Assembly (NCBI RefSeq): GCF_013205055.1
Contig: NZ_JABMLF010000001.1
Location: 1,302,001 to 1,366,000, forward strand
Direction of reading: 5' to 3'
DNA from: Rathayibacter sp. VKM Ac-2856
GTDB lineage: Bacteria; Actinomycetota; Actinomycetes; Actinomycetales; Microbacteriaceae
DNA: 64,000 bases
In this document: in pieces, positions 1 to 9,713 of the stretch
Numbering within the stretch: position 1 is the stretch's first letter
Layout: the number at the start of each line of letters is the position of its first letter
Notes under the pieces: model-generated
Databases searched by the model: none
What the model was told of the DNA's origin: nothing
Seen by the model: the letters and a program-made list of their open reading frames with translations, nothing else
Program-made: the position numbers and the translations under genes

Positions 1-1537
1 CGGGGTCGCGGACGGAGCCGCCGGGCTGGACGACGGCCTTGACGCCGGCCGCGAGGAGGACCTCGAGGCCGTCGGCGAAGGGGAAGAACGCGTCGGAGGC
101 GGCGACGGAGCCGGGGGCGCGGTCACCGGCTCGGGAGACGGCGAGGTGGCAGGAGTCGACGCGGTTGACCTGGCCCATGCCGACGCCGACGGAGGCGCCG
201 CCCTTGGCGAGCAGGATCGCGTTGGACTTGACGGCGCGGCAGGCCTTCCAGGCGAACTCGAGGTCGAGCATCGTGTCGGCGTCGGCGGGCTCGCCGGCGA
301 CGAGCTCCCAGCCGGAGCTGACCTCGCCGGGGCCGCCGACGAAGCGGTCCGGCTCCTGCAGCAGGATGCCGCCGGAGATCTGCTTGAACTCGGTCTCGAC
401 GGGGGCGTAGAAGTCGGGCAGCTGCAGCAGGCGCAGGTTCTTCTTGGTCTTCAGCACCTCGAGCGCCTCGGGCTCGAAGCCGGGGGCGACGAGGACCTCG
501 GTGAAGATCTCCTTGACCGTCTCGGCCATCGCGAGGGTGACGGTGCGGTTGGCCGCGATGACGCCGCCGAACGCGGAGACCGGGTCGCACTCGTGGGCGC
601 GGCGGTGCGCGGAGGCGATCGGGTCGATCGCCTTCGCTCCGGCGATCGCGATGCCGCAGGGGTTGGCGTGCTTGATGATCGCCACGGCGGGGAGCACGAA
701 GTCGTAGGCGGCGCGGACGGCCGCGTCGGCGTCGACGTAGTTGTTGTACGACATCTCCTTGCCGTGCAGCTGGCGCGCCTGGGCGATGCCGGTGCCGTCG
801 GGCGAGACGTAGAGCGCCGCCTTCTGGTGCGAGTTCTCGCCGTAGCGGAGCACCTGCTGGCGAGTGCCTCGGATCTCCACCGAGCCGGGGAACTCCGACT
901 CGCCGCCCGCCTCCTGCCCGGCGAACCAGGCGGCGACGGCGGAGTCGTAGGAGGCGGTGTGCGCGAACGCGCGCGCGGCGAGGGTGCGGCGGGCGGCGAG
1001 GGTCGTGCCGCCGGTGCCGAGCGCGGCGACGATGCCGGAGTAGTCGGCGGGGTCGACGACGATCGCGACGTTGGCGTGGTTCTTCGCCGAGGCGCGGACG
1101 AGGGCCGGGCCGCCGATGTCGATGTTCTCGACCACGGTCGCGGCGTCGGCACCGCCGGCGACGGTCTCGCGGAACGGGTACAGGTTCACGACGACGAGCT
1201 CGAACGGCGCGATCTCGAGCTGCTCGAGCTGCTCGCGGTGCGAGGCGAGCCGGACGTCGGCGAGGATGCCCGCGTGCACGCCCGGGTGCAGGGTCTTCAC
1301 CCGGCCGTCGAGCGACTCGGGGAAGCCGGTGACGGCCGACACGTCGGTCACGGAGTGGCCGGCCTCGCGGATGGTCGCGGCGGTGGAGCCGGTGGAGACC
1401 AGCTCGACGCCGGCGCCGGCCAGCGCCGAGGCGAGCTCGAGCAGTCCGGTCTTGTCGCTGACCGAGATCAGCGCCCGGCGGACGGGGACGACGTCGCGGT
1501 CGTCGTAGCTGCTGGGGTCGTGGGCGGTGATGCTCAT
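1..1537 (-). CDS. purH: Bifunctional AICAR formyltransferase / IMP cyclohydrolase, 3' end cut by window edge
   Basis: Catalyses the last two steps of de novo IMP synthesis in the cytosol. Translating the minus strand from the ATG at 1537 gives 512 codons with no stop before position 1. The N-terminal cyclohydrolase (MGS-like) domain shows [16 protein letters not shown] and NLYPF. The AICAR transformylase part shows LRYGENSHQ, the catalytic KHANPCG and [11 protein letters not shown]. The family is usually about 520-540 residues, so only a short C-terminal piece is missing. The start overlaps the purN stop (ATGA), which implies translational coupling in a purN-purH operon. Identity is certain; the true end lies outside the window. 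Confidence 0.97.
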   Translation of the reverse strand, partial: MSITAHDPSSYDDRDVVPVRRALISVSDKTGLLELASALAGAGVELVSTGSTAATIREAGHSVTDVSAVTGFPESLDGRVKTLHPGVHAGILADVRLASHREQLEQLEIAPFELVVVNLYPFRETVAGGADAATVVENIDIGGPALVRASAKNHANVAIVVDPADYSGIVAALGTGGTTLAARRTLAARAFAHTASYDSAVAAWFAGQEAGGESEFPGSVEIRGTRQQVLRYGENSHQKAALYVSPDGTGIAQARQLHGKEMSYNNYVDADAAVRAAYDFVLPAVAIIKHANPCGIAIAGAKAIDPIASAHRRAHECDPVSAFGGVIAANRTVTLAMAETVKEIFTEVLVAPGFEPEALEVLKTKKNLRLLQLPDFYAPVETEFKQISGGILLQEPDRFVGGPGEVSSGWELVAGEPADADTMLDLEFAWKACRAVKSNAILLAKGGASVGVGMGQVNRVDSCHLAVSRAGDRAPGSVAASDAFFPFADGLEVLLAAGVKAVVQPGGSVRDP

Positions 1538-2127
1538 GCGCGGGCGAGCTCCTCGAGATCGACGGTTCCGTGGGCGATGTCGAGCACCGTCTGCACCAGC
1601 AGACGACGCTCGATGGTCTTGATGCGCTCGTGCAGCGCGGTCTCGCTCTCGCCGGGGAGCACGGCGAGGCTCTCCTGGGCGATGACCGGGCCGGTGTCGA
1701 CGCCGGTGTCGATGACGTGCACCGTCACTCCGGTCTCGGTGGCGCCGGCGGCGAGCGCGTCGCGGACGGCGTGCGCGCCGGGGAAGAGCGGCAGCAGGGC
1801 GGGGTGCGTGTTGATCATCCGCGGGCTGAGCGCGTCGACGACGACGGGCGGGAGGATGCGCATGAAGCCGGCGCAGACGACGAGGTCGGGCTGCCAGCCG
1901 CGGATCTGCTCGAGGAGCTCCGCGCCCCAGGCGTCGCGGGACGCGAAGGCGCCGGGGGCGACGACGAAGGACGGCACGCCGTGCACCTCGGCGTGGCGCA
2001 GGCCGTCGGCATCGGTGTCACTGCCGACCGCGACGACGCGGGCGGGGAAGCGGTCGTCGCGCGTCGCCTCGAGCAGCGCGCGGAGATTCGAGCCACCGCC
2101 GGAGATGAGGACGACCAACTTCAGCAC
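1534..2127 (-). CDS. purN: Phosphoribosylglycinamide formyltransferase (GAR transformylase)
   Basis: Transfers a formyl group from 10-formyl-THF to GAR, the third step of purine synthesis. The 197-residue length is normal for the family. The phosphate-binding ISGGGSNL (8-15) is followed by the catalytic triad N106, H108 (INTHPALLP) and D144 ([10 protein letters not shown]). The stop overlaps the purH start by four bases, so the two are one operon. The start is the ATG opening [12 protein letters not shown], which fits the family N-terminus. It lies 42 bases downstream of the DUF6350 gene, a neighbourhood common in actinobacteria. Confidence 0.97.
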   Translation of the reverse strand: MLKLVVLISGGGSNLRALLEATRDDRFPARVVAVGSDTDADGLRHAEVHGVPSFVVAPGAFASRDAWGAELLEQIRGWQPDLVVCAGFMRILPPVVVDALSPRMINTHPALLPLFPGAHAVRDALAAGATETGVTVHVIDTGVDTGPVIAQESLAVLPGESETALHERIKTIERRLLVQTVLDIAHGTVDLEELARA

Positions 2128-2169
2128 TGCGCAAGTCTAGGGGGACGCCCCGGCGGCGACCACCGGCGC

Positions 2170-3384
2170 TCAGCCGCGACGGACGCGGCCCGAGGCCAGG
2201 CCGAGACCGGCGGCGAGCGCCAGCTCGAGCGCGGCGAGGGCGCCGACCAGGAGCGGATCCGGGCCGACCTGGGCGAGACGCCCCGGCCCCGCCGCTCCCG
2301 CCGAGAACCAGGCGAGCAGACCGAGCAGCAGACCGCCGACCAGGCCGATGCCGCCCGCCGCGGCGGCGCCCCAGCGCAGCAGCGACCGGCCGTCGAGGCC
2401 CTCGACGACCGCGGCGCGCAACCGCCAGCCAGCCGCGAAGCCCGCCAGCAGCGGCACCAGCAGGCCGAGGAAGGCGAAGGCGAGCTCGCCCTGCGGCAGC
2501 GCGGCGAGCACCGGGATGGACGGGATCGGCCCGAGCAGTGTCCCCGCCGGCGCGACCGACGAGCCGGCGCCGAGCGCGAAGCCCGGCCCGATCAGCCAGC
2601 TCGCCGCCCAGATCACGAGGTTCGGGAGGATCGCCAGCTGCCCGAGCGTCAGCGCGAGTCCGCCCAGGGCCTCGCCGCCGAGGCCCTCGTAGAGCGCGAC
2701 GACGGCGGCGTAGTCGACCAGCAGCAGCACCGCCACGAGCACTCCGGCGGCGCCGACGACCGCGGTTGCCGCGAGGGTCCCGCCGCGCAGCGCCACGAGG
2801 ATGAGCGGGGCGGCCGGCTCGGGCAGGCGGTGCAGCGACCGCTCGGCGAAGTCGCCGATCGGATCGCGCTCGCCGCTGCGGGCCGAGTGGGTCGCCGCCC
2901 CGATCACCACGCCGAGGGCGAAGACGAGCGGCGGCAGCAGCGTGCCCTGGAGGACGTCGATCCGTGCGACGTCGGCGGTCGCACCGAGGGTCACCAGCAG
3001 AGCGACGAGGAGGTAGGTGGCGATCGCCGAGCCGATGCCGAGGAGCCGGTAGGGCGACTCCTGCGCGCGCCGGCCCGTCCGGGCCCCGAGCAGGACCGCG
3101 AGGAGCGCGAAGGCGAGCGGGGCGAGAGTGATCGCGAACGGCTGCCCGCCGCCCGGCAGCCCGAGCGCGAGCGGGGAGTCGGGGGCGAAGGCGGCCTGCA
3201 GGTCCGCGCCGTGGCCGAGCAGCCAGGCGTCGGCGGCGACCCGCCAGAAGACGCTCCAGTCGACGGCCGTGTCGTACTGGACGGCCCAGAGGATCGTCAG
3301 CGGCACGAGCGGGATCGCGAGGCCGATCAGCGCCGAGAGCGCGGCGTCGAAGGCGGCGAGGAGTGCGACGGTGATCCGGTTCAT
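2170..3384 (-). CDS. DUF6350 family polytopic membrane protein
   Basis: 404 residues with about nine to ten hydrophobic spans separated by short Arg-rich loops and no soluble domain. The N-terminus (MNRITVALLAAFDAALSALI) and the VDWSVFWRVAADAWLLGHG segment match what I recall of the actinobacterial DUF6350 family, which is usually encoded just upstream of purN. Function is unknown. The ATG at 3384 is taken as start because the first span begins almost at once. Co-orientation with purN and purH suggests co-transcription, but nothing in the protein links it to purine synthesis. Confidence 0.8.
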   Translation of the reverse strand: MNRITVALLAAFDAALSALIGLAIPLVPLTILWAVQYDTAVDWSVFWRVAADAWLLGHGADLQAAFAPDSPLALGLPGGGQPFAITLAPLAFALLAVLLGARTGRRAQESPYRLLGIGSAIATYLLVALLVTLGATADVARIDVLQGTLLPPLVFALGVVIGAATHSARSGERDPIGDFAERSLHRLPEPAAPLILVALRGGTLAATAVVGAAGVLVAVLLLVDYAAVVALYEGLGGEALGGLALTLGQLAILPNLVIWAASWLIGPGFALGAGSSVAPAGTLLGPIPSIPVLAALPQGELAFAFLGLLVPLLAGFAAGWRLRAAVVEGLDGRSLLRWGAAAAGGIGLVGGLLLGLLAWFSAGAAGPGRLAQVGPDPLLVGALAALELALAAGLGLASGRVRRG

Positions 3385-3477
3385 GAGCCTGTCGAGCCTA
3401 TCGGCGGCCCCGCCCGCGGCGGCTCAGCGACGCCCCGGGCGAGCGCGGACCGGCTCCTCCTCCGTGCCGAGGTGGGC

Positions 3478-3607
3478 GGGTCTCGATACGTCCCTCCGGG
3501 GCGGCTCGACCGGCATCGGAGCGGCCGCTCGATCTGCGCGGCCCGTCGGCACGCGGGTGCCTCCTGCTGATCGAGCAGCCCGCACCGCGGGCGCATCGAG
3601 ATCCACC
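3478..3607. repeat. REP-A palindromic repeat cluster, locus 1
   Basis: Two diverged units in inverted orientation: one opens with GGTCTCGATACG (from 3479) and ends in GGCTCGACCGGCAT; the other runs CTGCTGATCGAGCAGCC to CATCGAGATCCACC (3564-3607). The same unit recurs at 23711, 36208, 44450 and 49543. It sits between divergent genes and contains no recognisable gene. Confidence 0.75.
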
Positions 3608-3643
3608 GGAGCCGCCGGCCGTGCCGTCCCCTAGGGTCGAGCC

Positions 3644-4873
3644 GTGACGACGACCGGCGACCGCACCGAGCGCGGCCTCGATCGGCTGGTGAACTTCACC
3701 GACGCCACGGTCGCCATCGCCATCACCTTCCTCGTCCTCCCCCTCGTCGACGTGGTCGAGGAGGGCGGCGCGAGCGATCTCGGCGCGCTGCTCGCCGGCC
3801 ACTGGGGCACGCTCTCGGCGTTCGTCATCACCTTCGCCGTGATCGGCCGGCTCTGGCTGGTGCATCACGCGGTCGTCGAGGGCGTGGCCCGGTACTCCCC
3901 CGCGCTGGTCGCGGTGAACTTCGTCTGGCTCGCCTCGATCGTGCTGCTGCCGTTCGCGGCGAACCTGCTCTCGAACGCGTTCGACACCGATCCGACCGTG
4001 TTCGCGCTCTACATCGGCACGATGATCGTCGCGAGCACCGCGACCCTGGCGATGCAGCTGGTCCTGCGGCGCGACCCCGCGCTGCTCGCCCCCGGGATCG
4101 CACCGCAGCGATCCTCCGCGCGATCGCTGATCGTGATCTCGATCCTGCTCGTCGCACTCGTGCTCGCCGTCGCCGTGCCCGCGGTGAACATGCTCGCGCT
4201 GCTGCTGCTCCTGCTCTCCGGTCCGATCGAGCGCCTGGTGCACCGCGGACGCCGGAGCGAGGCGCGCCGGCCCACGCGCACCGAGCGGGGCCTGGACCGC
4301 ATCGTGAACTTCTCGGACGCGACCGTGGCCATCGCGATCACGATCCTGGTGCTGCCGCTGGTCGAGCTCGCCCCCGAGATCGGCCGCGAGGGCGGCGGGG
4401 TGGGCGCGGTGCTCGGCCAGCACCTGGACTCGGTGCTCGCCTTCGCCCTCTCCTTCACGCTGATCGCGGTGTTCTGGATGCCGCACCACCGGATCTTCGA
4501 GCTCGCCGGTGATTACGACGCGGGGCTGGTCTGGCTCGACCTGCTCTGGCTGATCGGGATCGCGTTCCTGCCCTTCGCGACGAGCGCGATCGCGCTGCTG
4601 CCCGACTCGCGCGCGACGGTCGGCCTCTACATCGGCACGATGATCGTGATCAGCGGCGCGCTGCTGCTGATCGAGCTGCGGCTGCGGCTCCGTCCGGAAC
4701 TGCTGCGCGAGGGCGCCGGGCCGGTCCGCCTCGCCCCGGCCGTCGTCCCCGTCACGCTCCTCGTCCTCGCCCTCGCGCTCGCGCTGCTCGTGCCGTCGGG
4801 CGGGCTGTGGTGGCTGCTGCTGCTCCTGCTCCAGCGGCCTCTCCTGCTGCTCGCGCGGCGCGTCCGCAGCTAG
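3644..4873 (+). CDS. Tandem-repeat TMEM175-family (DUF1211) potassium-channel-like membrane protein
   Basis: 409 residues made of two homologous halves. Each half begins with RTERGLDR followed by a TMEM175 filter-helix signature: VNFTDATVAIAIT at 16-28 and VNFSDATVAIAIT at 221-233. Each then has further membrane spans including LYIGTMIV (122-129 and 328-335). In the TMEM175 family the first helix carries RxxxFSD and lines the K+ pore. Bacterial members are usually single-repeat proteins that assemble as tetramers, while animal TMEM175 has two repeats. The first half has FTD in place of FSD. GTG 3644 is chosen because it lies immediately before the first RTERGLDR block. The gene ends overlapping the convergent LLM gene by four bases. 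Channel activity is inferred. Confidence 0.82.
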   Translation: MTTTGDRTERGLDRLVNFTDATVAIAITFLVLPLVDVVEEGGASDLGALLAGHWGTLSAFVITFAVIGRLWLVHHAVVEGVARYSPALVAVNFVWLASIVLLPFAANLLSNAFDTDPTVFALYIGTMIVASTATLAMQLVLRRDPALLAPGIAPQRSSARSLIVISILLVALVLAVAVPAVNMLALLLLLLSGPIERLVHRGRRSEARRPTRTERGLDRIVNFSDATVAIAITILVLPLVELAPEIGREGGGVGAVLGQHLDSVLAFALSFTLIAVFWMPHHRIFELAGDYDAGLVWLDLLWLIGIAFLPFATSAIALLPDSRATVGLYIGTMIVISGALLLIELRLRLRPELLREGAGPVRLAPAVVPVTLLVLALALALLVPSGGLWWLLLLLLQRPLLLLARRVRS

Positions 4874-5928
4874 GCCGCGGGAGTCCAGCCGAGTCGCGGC
4901 GCGATCTCCTCGGCGACGACCTCGAGGATCCGCCGGTGCGACTCGACCCCGCCGACCGCGGGGAGCGTGATCGTGAGCGCGTCCGCCTCGGCGAGCGCCG
5001 GGTCGGCGGCGAGCGAGGCGACGATCTCGTCGGCCGTTCCGAGGTGGAGCGGGCTGAAGCGCATCGGCGCCGCGATGATCGAGCGGTCGGCCGTGCGGGG
5101 CCGGCCGTCGTCGTCCATCCGCGCGAGATAGCCCTCGACGAAGGGGCGGTGCGCCTCCTCGTCGGCGGGACCCGTCAGCGGCAGCACGATGCGCCCCGCC
5201 GTGACGCGGGACGTCCGCTCGGGGTGGGCGGCGGCGAAGGCCGCCCGATACGCGCGGATCTGCGCGGCCTGCTGCTCGGCGAACGGCAGCCCGGTCTCCT
5301 CCGTGTTCAGCGTCGAGACCTGGAGGTGCATGCCCTGCTCGCCCGCGCGCACGGCGGACGCGGTCGTGCCGGCGCCGTACCAGAGCCGGTCCGCCAGGCC
5401 GGGCGCATGCGGCTGCTGGACGAGCGGATCGCCGACCGGCACCGACATCAGCGCCGACTCGGCGATGCCCAGCACCGAGCCCGAGAGGGCCTCGCGCAGG
5501 CGCTCGATCCGCTCCTGCGCCTCGGCGCGGAACTCGCGCTCGGCCTGGCCGAAGACGCCGTCGAACACGGAGGCGAGGTGCGCGAAGCCGCTGCTGACGC
5601 CGAGATCGAGCCGACCGCCCGAGAGCAGGTCGACGGTCGCCGCGTCCTCCGCGAGCCGGACCGGCGACTCGTAGCGGGCGCCGATCACCGCGGTGCCCAG
5701 CCGCAGGCGGCGAGTGCGCTGCGAGGCCGCCGCGAAGAAGGTCATCGGCGAGGCGAGGAAGCGCTCGAAGTGCCGCACGCGCACCCAGCCGGTGTCGTAG
5801 CCGAGCCGCTCGGCGAGCTCGAAGAGGGCGAGTCCGTCCTCGAGGCTGCGCGCCGCGTCGTCCGGCCGCTCGGGGCCGTCCGGGTAGGGCACGAAGGTGA
5901 GGAAGTCGAGTCCGAGGCGGCGGGTCAC
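4870..5928 (-). CDS. LLM-class flavin-dependent oxidoreductase
   Basis: 352 residues of the bacterial-luciferase-like (F420/FMN) TIM-barrel superfamily. The sequence shows LGLDFLTF at the N-terminus, LRLGTAVIG around residue 95, and LLSGGRLDLGVSSGF, the conserved cofactor-side motif. This is the single-component type and substrate cannot be assigned. It appears to be monocistronic and convergent with the TMEM175-like gene. The ATG at 5928 gives an N-terminus that starts directly at the first beta strand. Confidence 0.85.
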   Translation of the reverse strand: MTRRLGLDFLTFVPYPDGPERPDDAARSLEDGLALFELAERLGYDTGWVRVRHFERFLASPMTFFAAASQRTRRLRLGTAVIGARYESPVRLAEDAATVDLLSGGRLDLGVSSGFAHLASVFDGVFGQAEREFRAEAQERIERLREALSGSVLGIAESALMSVPVGDPLVQQPHAPGLADRLWYGAGTTASAVRAGEQGMHLQVSTLNTEETGLPFAEQQAAQIRAYRAAFAAAHPERTSRVTAGRIVLPLTGPADEEAHRPFVEGYLARMDDDGRPRTADRSIIAAPMRFSPLHLGTADEIVASLAADPALAEADALTITLPAVGGVESHRRILEVVAEEIAPRLGWTPAA

Positions 5929-5963
5929 GACTGCACGCTACCGCTCCCCCGGCCGGAGACGAC

Positions 5964-6009
5964 GGAACGGACGGGACCCCCGCGTGAGGCGGGCGATCCC
6001 GTCCGTTCC
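5964..6009 (-). terminator. Hairpin terminator after sucD
   Basis: A 13-bp perfect stem (GGAACGGACGGGA at 5964-5976 with TCCCGTCCGTTCC at 5997-6009) encloses a smaller CCCGC/GCGGG stem. It lies 14 bases past the sucD stop and just upstream of the LLM gene start. There is no U-tract, as is common for high-GC intrinsic terminators. Confidence 0.8.
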
Positions 6010-6023
6010 GGACGCGCGGCGGA

Positions 6024-6911
6024 CTAGAGCGCCGCGTAGACCTCGCGCAGCAGGTCGGCCGTCTCGGAGGGCGTCTTGCCCACGCGGACGCCGGCGGCCT
6101 CGAGGGCCTCCTTCTTGGCCTGCGCGGTGCCCGCGGAGCCGGAGACGATGGCGCCGGCGTGGCCCATGGTCTTGCCCTCGGGAGCCGTGAAGCCTGCGAC
6201 GTAGCCGACGACCGGCTTCGTGACGTTCGCCTTGATGAAGTCGGCCGCGCGCTCCTCGGCGTCGCCGCCGATCTCGCCGATCATCACGATCGCCTTGGTC
6301 TCGGGGTCGGCCTCGAACGCGGCGAGCGCGTCGATGTGCGTGGTGCCGATGATCGGGTCGCCGCCGATGCCGATGGCGGTCGAGAAGCCCAGGTCGCGCA
6401 GCTCGTACATCATCTGGTAGGTCAGGGTGCCCGACTTGGAGACGAGGCCGATCGGGCCCTTGCCGGTGATCGTCGCGGGGGTGATGCCCACCAGCGACTC
6501 GCCCGGCGTGATGATGCCGGGGCAGTTCGGGCCGATGATCCGGGTCTTGTTGCCCTTCTCCTGCGCGTAGGCCCAGAACTCGGCCGAGTCCTGCACCGGG
6601 ATGCCCTCGGTGATGACGACGAGGAGGCCGATCTCGGCGTCGATCGCCTCGATGACGGCGTCCTTCGAGAAGGCGGGCGGGACGAACGCGATCGACACGT
6701 CGGCGCCGGTGGCCTCGATGGCCTCCTTGACGGTGCCGAAGACGGGCAGCTCGACGTCGCCGTGGGTGACGGTCGTGCCGGCCTTGCGGGCGTTGACGCC
6801 GCCGACGACGTTCGTGCCGGCCTTGAGCATCAGCGCGGTGTGCTTGGTGCCCTCGCCGCCGGTGATGCCCTGGACGATGACCTTGGAGTCCTTGTTGAGG
6901 AAGATCGACAT
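6024..6911 (-). CDS. sucD: Succinate-CoA ligase (ADP/GDP-forming) subunit alpha
   Basis: Alpha subunit of the TCA-cycle succinyl-CoA synthetase. At 295 residues it has normal length. The CoA-binding N-domain shows [24 protein letters not shown] and the phosphohistidine loop [11 protein letters not shown] (His251) are present. It follows sucC by 34 bases, so both are one operon. The hairpin at 5964-6009 ends the transcript. The start ATG gives the standard [16 protein letters not shown]-terminus. Confidence 0.97.
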   Translation of the reverse strand: MSIFLNKDSKVIVQGITGGEGTKHTALMLKAGTNVVGGVNARKAGTTVTHGDVELPVFGTVKEAIEATGADVSIAFVPPAFSKDAVIEAIDAEIGLLVVITEGIPVQDSAEFWAYAQEKGNKTRIIGPNCPGIITPGESLVGITPATITGKGPIGLVSKSGTLTYQMMYELRDLGFSTAIGIGGDPIIGTTHIDALAAFEADPETKAIVMIGEIGGDAEERAADFIKANVTKPVVGYVAGFTAPEGKTMGHAGAIVSGSAGTAQAKKEALEAAGVRVGKTPSETADLLREVYAAL

Positions 6912-6945
6912 GCTTGTTCTCTGATTCCTTGAGTCGAGGGGGTCG

Positions 6946-8109
6946 TTACGCGGCGGCGAGAGCGGCGGCCTTGTCGGCGCCCTCGTCCATCGTCGCGGCC
7001 AGGGTGATGAGCGGGTTGGCGGCGGCCTCGAGGATCGCGCGGCCCTCCTCCACCTTGTTGCCGTCCAGGCGCACGACGAGCGGCTTGGTCGCCGAGTCGC
7101 CGAGGATCTCCAGCGCCTGCAGGATGCCGTTGGCGACGGCGTCGCACGCGGTGATGCCGCCGAAGACGTTGACGAAGACGCTCTTGACCTGCTCGTCGCC
7201 GAGGATCACGTCGAGGCCGTTCGCCATCACCTGGGCGGAGGCTCCGCCGCCGATGTCGAGGAAGTTGGCGGGCTTGACGCCCTTGTGCTTCTCGCCGGCG
7301 TAGGCGACGACGTCGAGCGTGGACATGACCAGCCCCGCGCCGTTGCCGATGATGCCGACCTCGCCGTCGAGCTTCACGTAGTTGAGGTCGTTCTCCTTGG
7401 CCTTGGCCTCGAGGGGGTCGGCGGCGTCCTTGTCCTCGAGCGCAGCGTGCTCGGGGTGGCGGAAGCCGGCGTTCTCGTCGATCGAGACCTTGCCGTCGAG
7501 CGCGACGATGTCGCCCTCCTCGGTGAGCACGAGCGGGTTCACCTCGACGAGGGTCGCGTCCTCGCCGGTGTAGACGTCGTAGAGCTTCACGAGCACGGGG
7601 GCGACCTTGGCGATCAGCTCCTCCGGGAACTTCGCCGCGCGGGCGATCTCCTCGGCCTTGGCCTGGTCGATGCCCTGGCCGGGGACGACCTCGACGCGGG
7701 CGAGGGCCTCGGGGCGCTCGACGGCGAGCTGCTCGATCTCCATGCCGCCCTCGTACGAGGTGAGCGAGAGGTAGGAGCGGTTGGCTCGGTCCAGCAGGAC
7801 CGAGAAGTAGAACTCGCGGTCGATCCGCGCGCCGCCGGCGACCATGACGCGCTTGACGACGTGGCCCTTGATGTCCAGGCCGAGGATCGACTTCGCCGCC
7901 TCGAACGCGTCGTCCGCGGTCTTCGCGACCTTCACGCCGCCCGCCTTGCCGCGGCCGCCGATCTTGACCTGCGCCTTGACGACGGTGACGCCGCCCAGCT
8001 TCTCCGCCGCGGCGCGCACCTCCTCCGGCGTATCGGCGACGATGCCGGGGAGCACGGGCACGCCGTACTTCTCGAACAGATCACGGGCCTGGTATTCGAA
8101 GAGATCCAC
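6946..8109 (-). CDS. sucC: ADP-forming succinate-CoA ligase subunit beta
   Basis: 387 residues. GTG at 8109 begins the family-typical [19 protein letters not shown]; the frame stays open upstream but that part is unlike the family. The ATP-grasp domain shows [18 protein letters not shown] and [11 protein letters not shown], and the C-terminal ligase domain shows [18 protein letters not shown]. It forms the heterodimer or tetramer with SucD. No strong Shine-Dalgarno precedes the GTG, and a nearby ATG at 8116 is out of frame. The 264-base gap to the divergent MpaB gene must hold the sucCD promoter. Confidence 0.96.
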   Translation of the reverse strand: MDLFEYQARDLFEKYGVPVLPGIVADTPEEVRAAAEKLGGVTVVKAQVKIGGRGKAGGVKVAKTADDAFEAAKSILGLDIKGHVVKRVMVAGGARIDREFYFSVLLDRANRSYLSLTSYEGGMEIEQLAVERPEALARVEVVPGQGIDQAKAEEIARAAKFPEELIAKVAPVLVKLYDVYTGEDATLVEVNPLVLTEEGDIVALDGKVSIDENAGFRHPEHAALEDKDAADPLEAKAKENDLNYVKLDGEVGIIGNGAGLVMSTLDVVAYAGEKHKGVKPANFLDIGGGASAQVMANGLDVILGDEQVKSVFVNVFGGITACDAVANGILQALEILGDSATKPLVVRLDGNKVEEGRAILEAAANPLITLAATMDEGADKAAALAAA

Positions 8110-8373
8110 GCTGCATTCCCATTCCGCGCCGAGCGCGCTTGCGTTCCGAGTCCGAGTGCGGCCCACGGCGCCGGAGGTCCGTGCTGTCCGGATCCGCGCC
8201 GTCGGAGGGTCGCGCTGTCCGGAGTCTCGGCACGGTTCTGTGTCGGCACTCTTTCTGGGCCGCGCCAACTCTACTCCGGACCCCGCGAGCCCTCGCCGTG
8301 CCGCGGCTGGAGTGTGCAGGGATGCGCGCATCGCCGGCTGGGGAGGGACGCCCGCGCCGCGTACCGTGGAGGG

Positions 8374-9174
8374 ATGCCCCTGCGCGCCCCCGCCGACCGC
8401 GACGTCTTCCGCGAGGGCGTCTTCCTCGTCGCGGGAGCCCGCGCGATCCTCCTGCAGATCGCGCACCCCGCGGTGGGCGCCGGCGTCGCCGAGCACTCCG
8501 ACTTCGTGCACCGCGCGCTCGGCCGACTGTACGGCACCCTCTCCTACCTCTACGCGCTCCAGTTCGGCAGCCCCGAGGACCTCCGGACCGTGCAGCGCCG
8601 GGTGAACCGCGCGCACGGCCCGGTCCGCGGCCCGGGCTACACCGCCTTCGACCCGGAGCTGCAGCGCTGGGTGGCCGCGACGATCACGCAGTCGATGCTG
8701 CAGCTCCACGAGGGCGCCTTCGGCCCGCTCGGCCGGGAGGAGGCGGACGAGATCGTGCACCGCTCCCGCGTCGTCGGCACCGCGCTGCAGATGCCCGAGG
8801 AGCTCTGGCCGTCCTCGCGCGCGGCGTTCGACGCCTACTGGGAGCGCGAGCTCGGCCGCCTCGAGGTCACGCCCGCCGCGCGCCGGGTCGCCCGCGATCT
8901 GCTCGGCGGCGGACTCGCGGCCTGGTGGCTGCGCCCGCTCGGCCCGTATCTGCGCCTGATCACCGCGGGGCTGCTGCCGGCGGAGCTGCGCGCGCCGTTC
9001 GGCTTCCGCTGGAGCGCGCGGCAGCAGGCGCGCTTCGACCGCGCACTGGCCCGCACGTTCGCCGTCTACCGCGCCCTGCCCACGGTCGTGCGCACCGCGC
9101 CGAGCCGCTACTTCCTGGCCCGCGTGCGCGCCGAGACCGAGCGCGACGCCGCCCGCCTCAGAAGCCGGGCGTGA
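8374..9174 (+). CDS. MpaB-family (DUF2236) oxygenase-like protein
   Basis: 266 residues. The [22 protein letters not shown] block after the N-terminal [18 protein letters not shown], and the [16 protein letters not shown] region, are typical of the DUF2236 family, now called MpaB-type oxygenases (related to latex-clearing protein), which coordinate haem through conserved His. The ATG at 8374 is preceded directly by GGAGGG, closer than ideal. The long open frame upstream overlaps sucC antisense and is not coding. The 3' end overlaps the convergent small gene by 17 bases. The physiological substrate is unknown. Confidence 0.83.
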   Translation: MPLRAPADRDVFREGVFLVAGARAILLQIAHPAVGAGVAEHSDFVHRALGRLYGTLSYLYALQFGSPEDLRTVQRRVNRAHGPVRGPGYTAFDPELQRWVAATITQSMLQLHEGAFGPLGREEADEIVHRSRVVGTALQMPEELWPSSRAAFDAYWERELGRLEVTPAARRVARDLLGGGLAAWWLRPLGPYLRLITAGLLPAELRAPFGFRWSARQQARFDRALARTFAVYRALPTVVRTAPSRYFLARVRAETERDAARLRSRA

Positions 9175-9454
9175 TCGTCCACCCCGCGTAGGCCGCCAGC
9201 TCGAGCCCGAGAGCCTGCGCCGCCGCCCGCGCCTCGTCCTGCCCGCGCTCGTCGCGGACGTCGACGGCGATCGGCACGCTGTCGCCGAAGCCCGCCACCG
9301 AGACCCGCGCGCTGGTCGGTCCGCTGTAGAGCGGCACGTGGGCGTCCGCGGTGCGCGCGCCGACCACCCGCGAGCCGGTCGCCTCGGCGATCACGGCCAG
9401 CGCGAACGGCGCCGTCGCGATCGTCTCGGTGTAGAGCGTCGCCTCGCCGCGCAT
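9158..9454 (-). CDS. Small conserved-type hypothetical protein (98 aa)
   Basis: Not recognised. The ATG at 9454 is preceded by GAGGAGG at good spacing, whereas the longer upstream extension is rich in Arg/Gly/Pro like non-coding high-GC DNA. The protein starts [20 protein letters not shown]. It looks like a compact alpha/beta fold with the pattern [28 protein letters not shown] and a hydrophobic C-terminus, with no Cys, signal peptide or membrane span. It is convergent with the MpaB gene and overlaps its 3' end. Confidence 0.6.
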   Translation of the reverse strand: MRGEATLYTETIATAPFALAVIAEATGSRVVGARTADAHVPLYSGPTSARVSVAGFGDSVPIAVDVRDERGQDEARAAAQALGLELAAYAGWTITPGF

Positions 9455-9633
9455 GAGCGCCTCCTCGATCGTCGGACCACCGCCGTCCCGGACCCTCGCC
9501 GTGGTCGGGTCGGCGTGGTCCGATCGACTGTACGGGCGGCCGCCGGCCCTCGCAGGCACTTGCGCCGCGCGGTGCGGGCCCCCTCGTCCACCCGCCGCGC
9601 CGGGCCGCACACTGAGCATCCGGTGCGGAGCGC

Positions 9634-9662
9634 TTGAACGGCGCCCCCGCCGGATCTACCGT
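9634..9662 (+). promoter_or_regulatory. Candidate sigma-70-type promoter of the acyl-CoA ligase gene
   Basis: TTGAAC (9634-9639) and TACCGT (9657-9662) are separated by 17 bases and lie 51 bases before the ligase ATG. Boxes match the housekeeping consensus only in part; inferred by position and spacing. Confidence 0.4.
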
Positions 9663-9713
9663 GTGGAGCACCCGGCACAGCGCCGTGGCGGTCAACGACG
9701 ACTGGAGCCCCCG

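Noticed and set aside
8110-8373. sigma-70 promoter for sucCD
   Set aside because: A minus-strand TAGAGT exists near 8270 but no acceptable -35 at normal spacing, so no feature was called.
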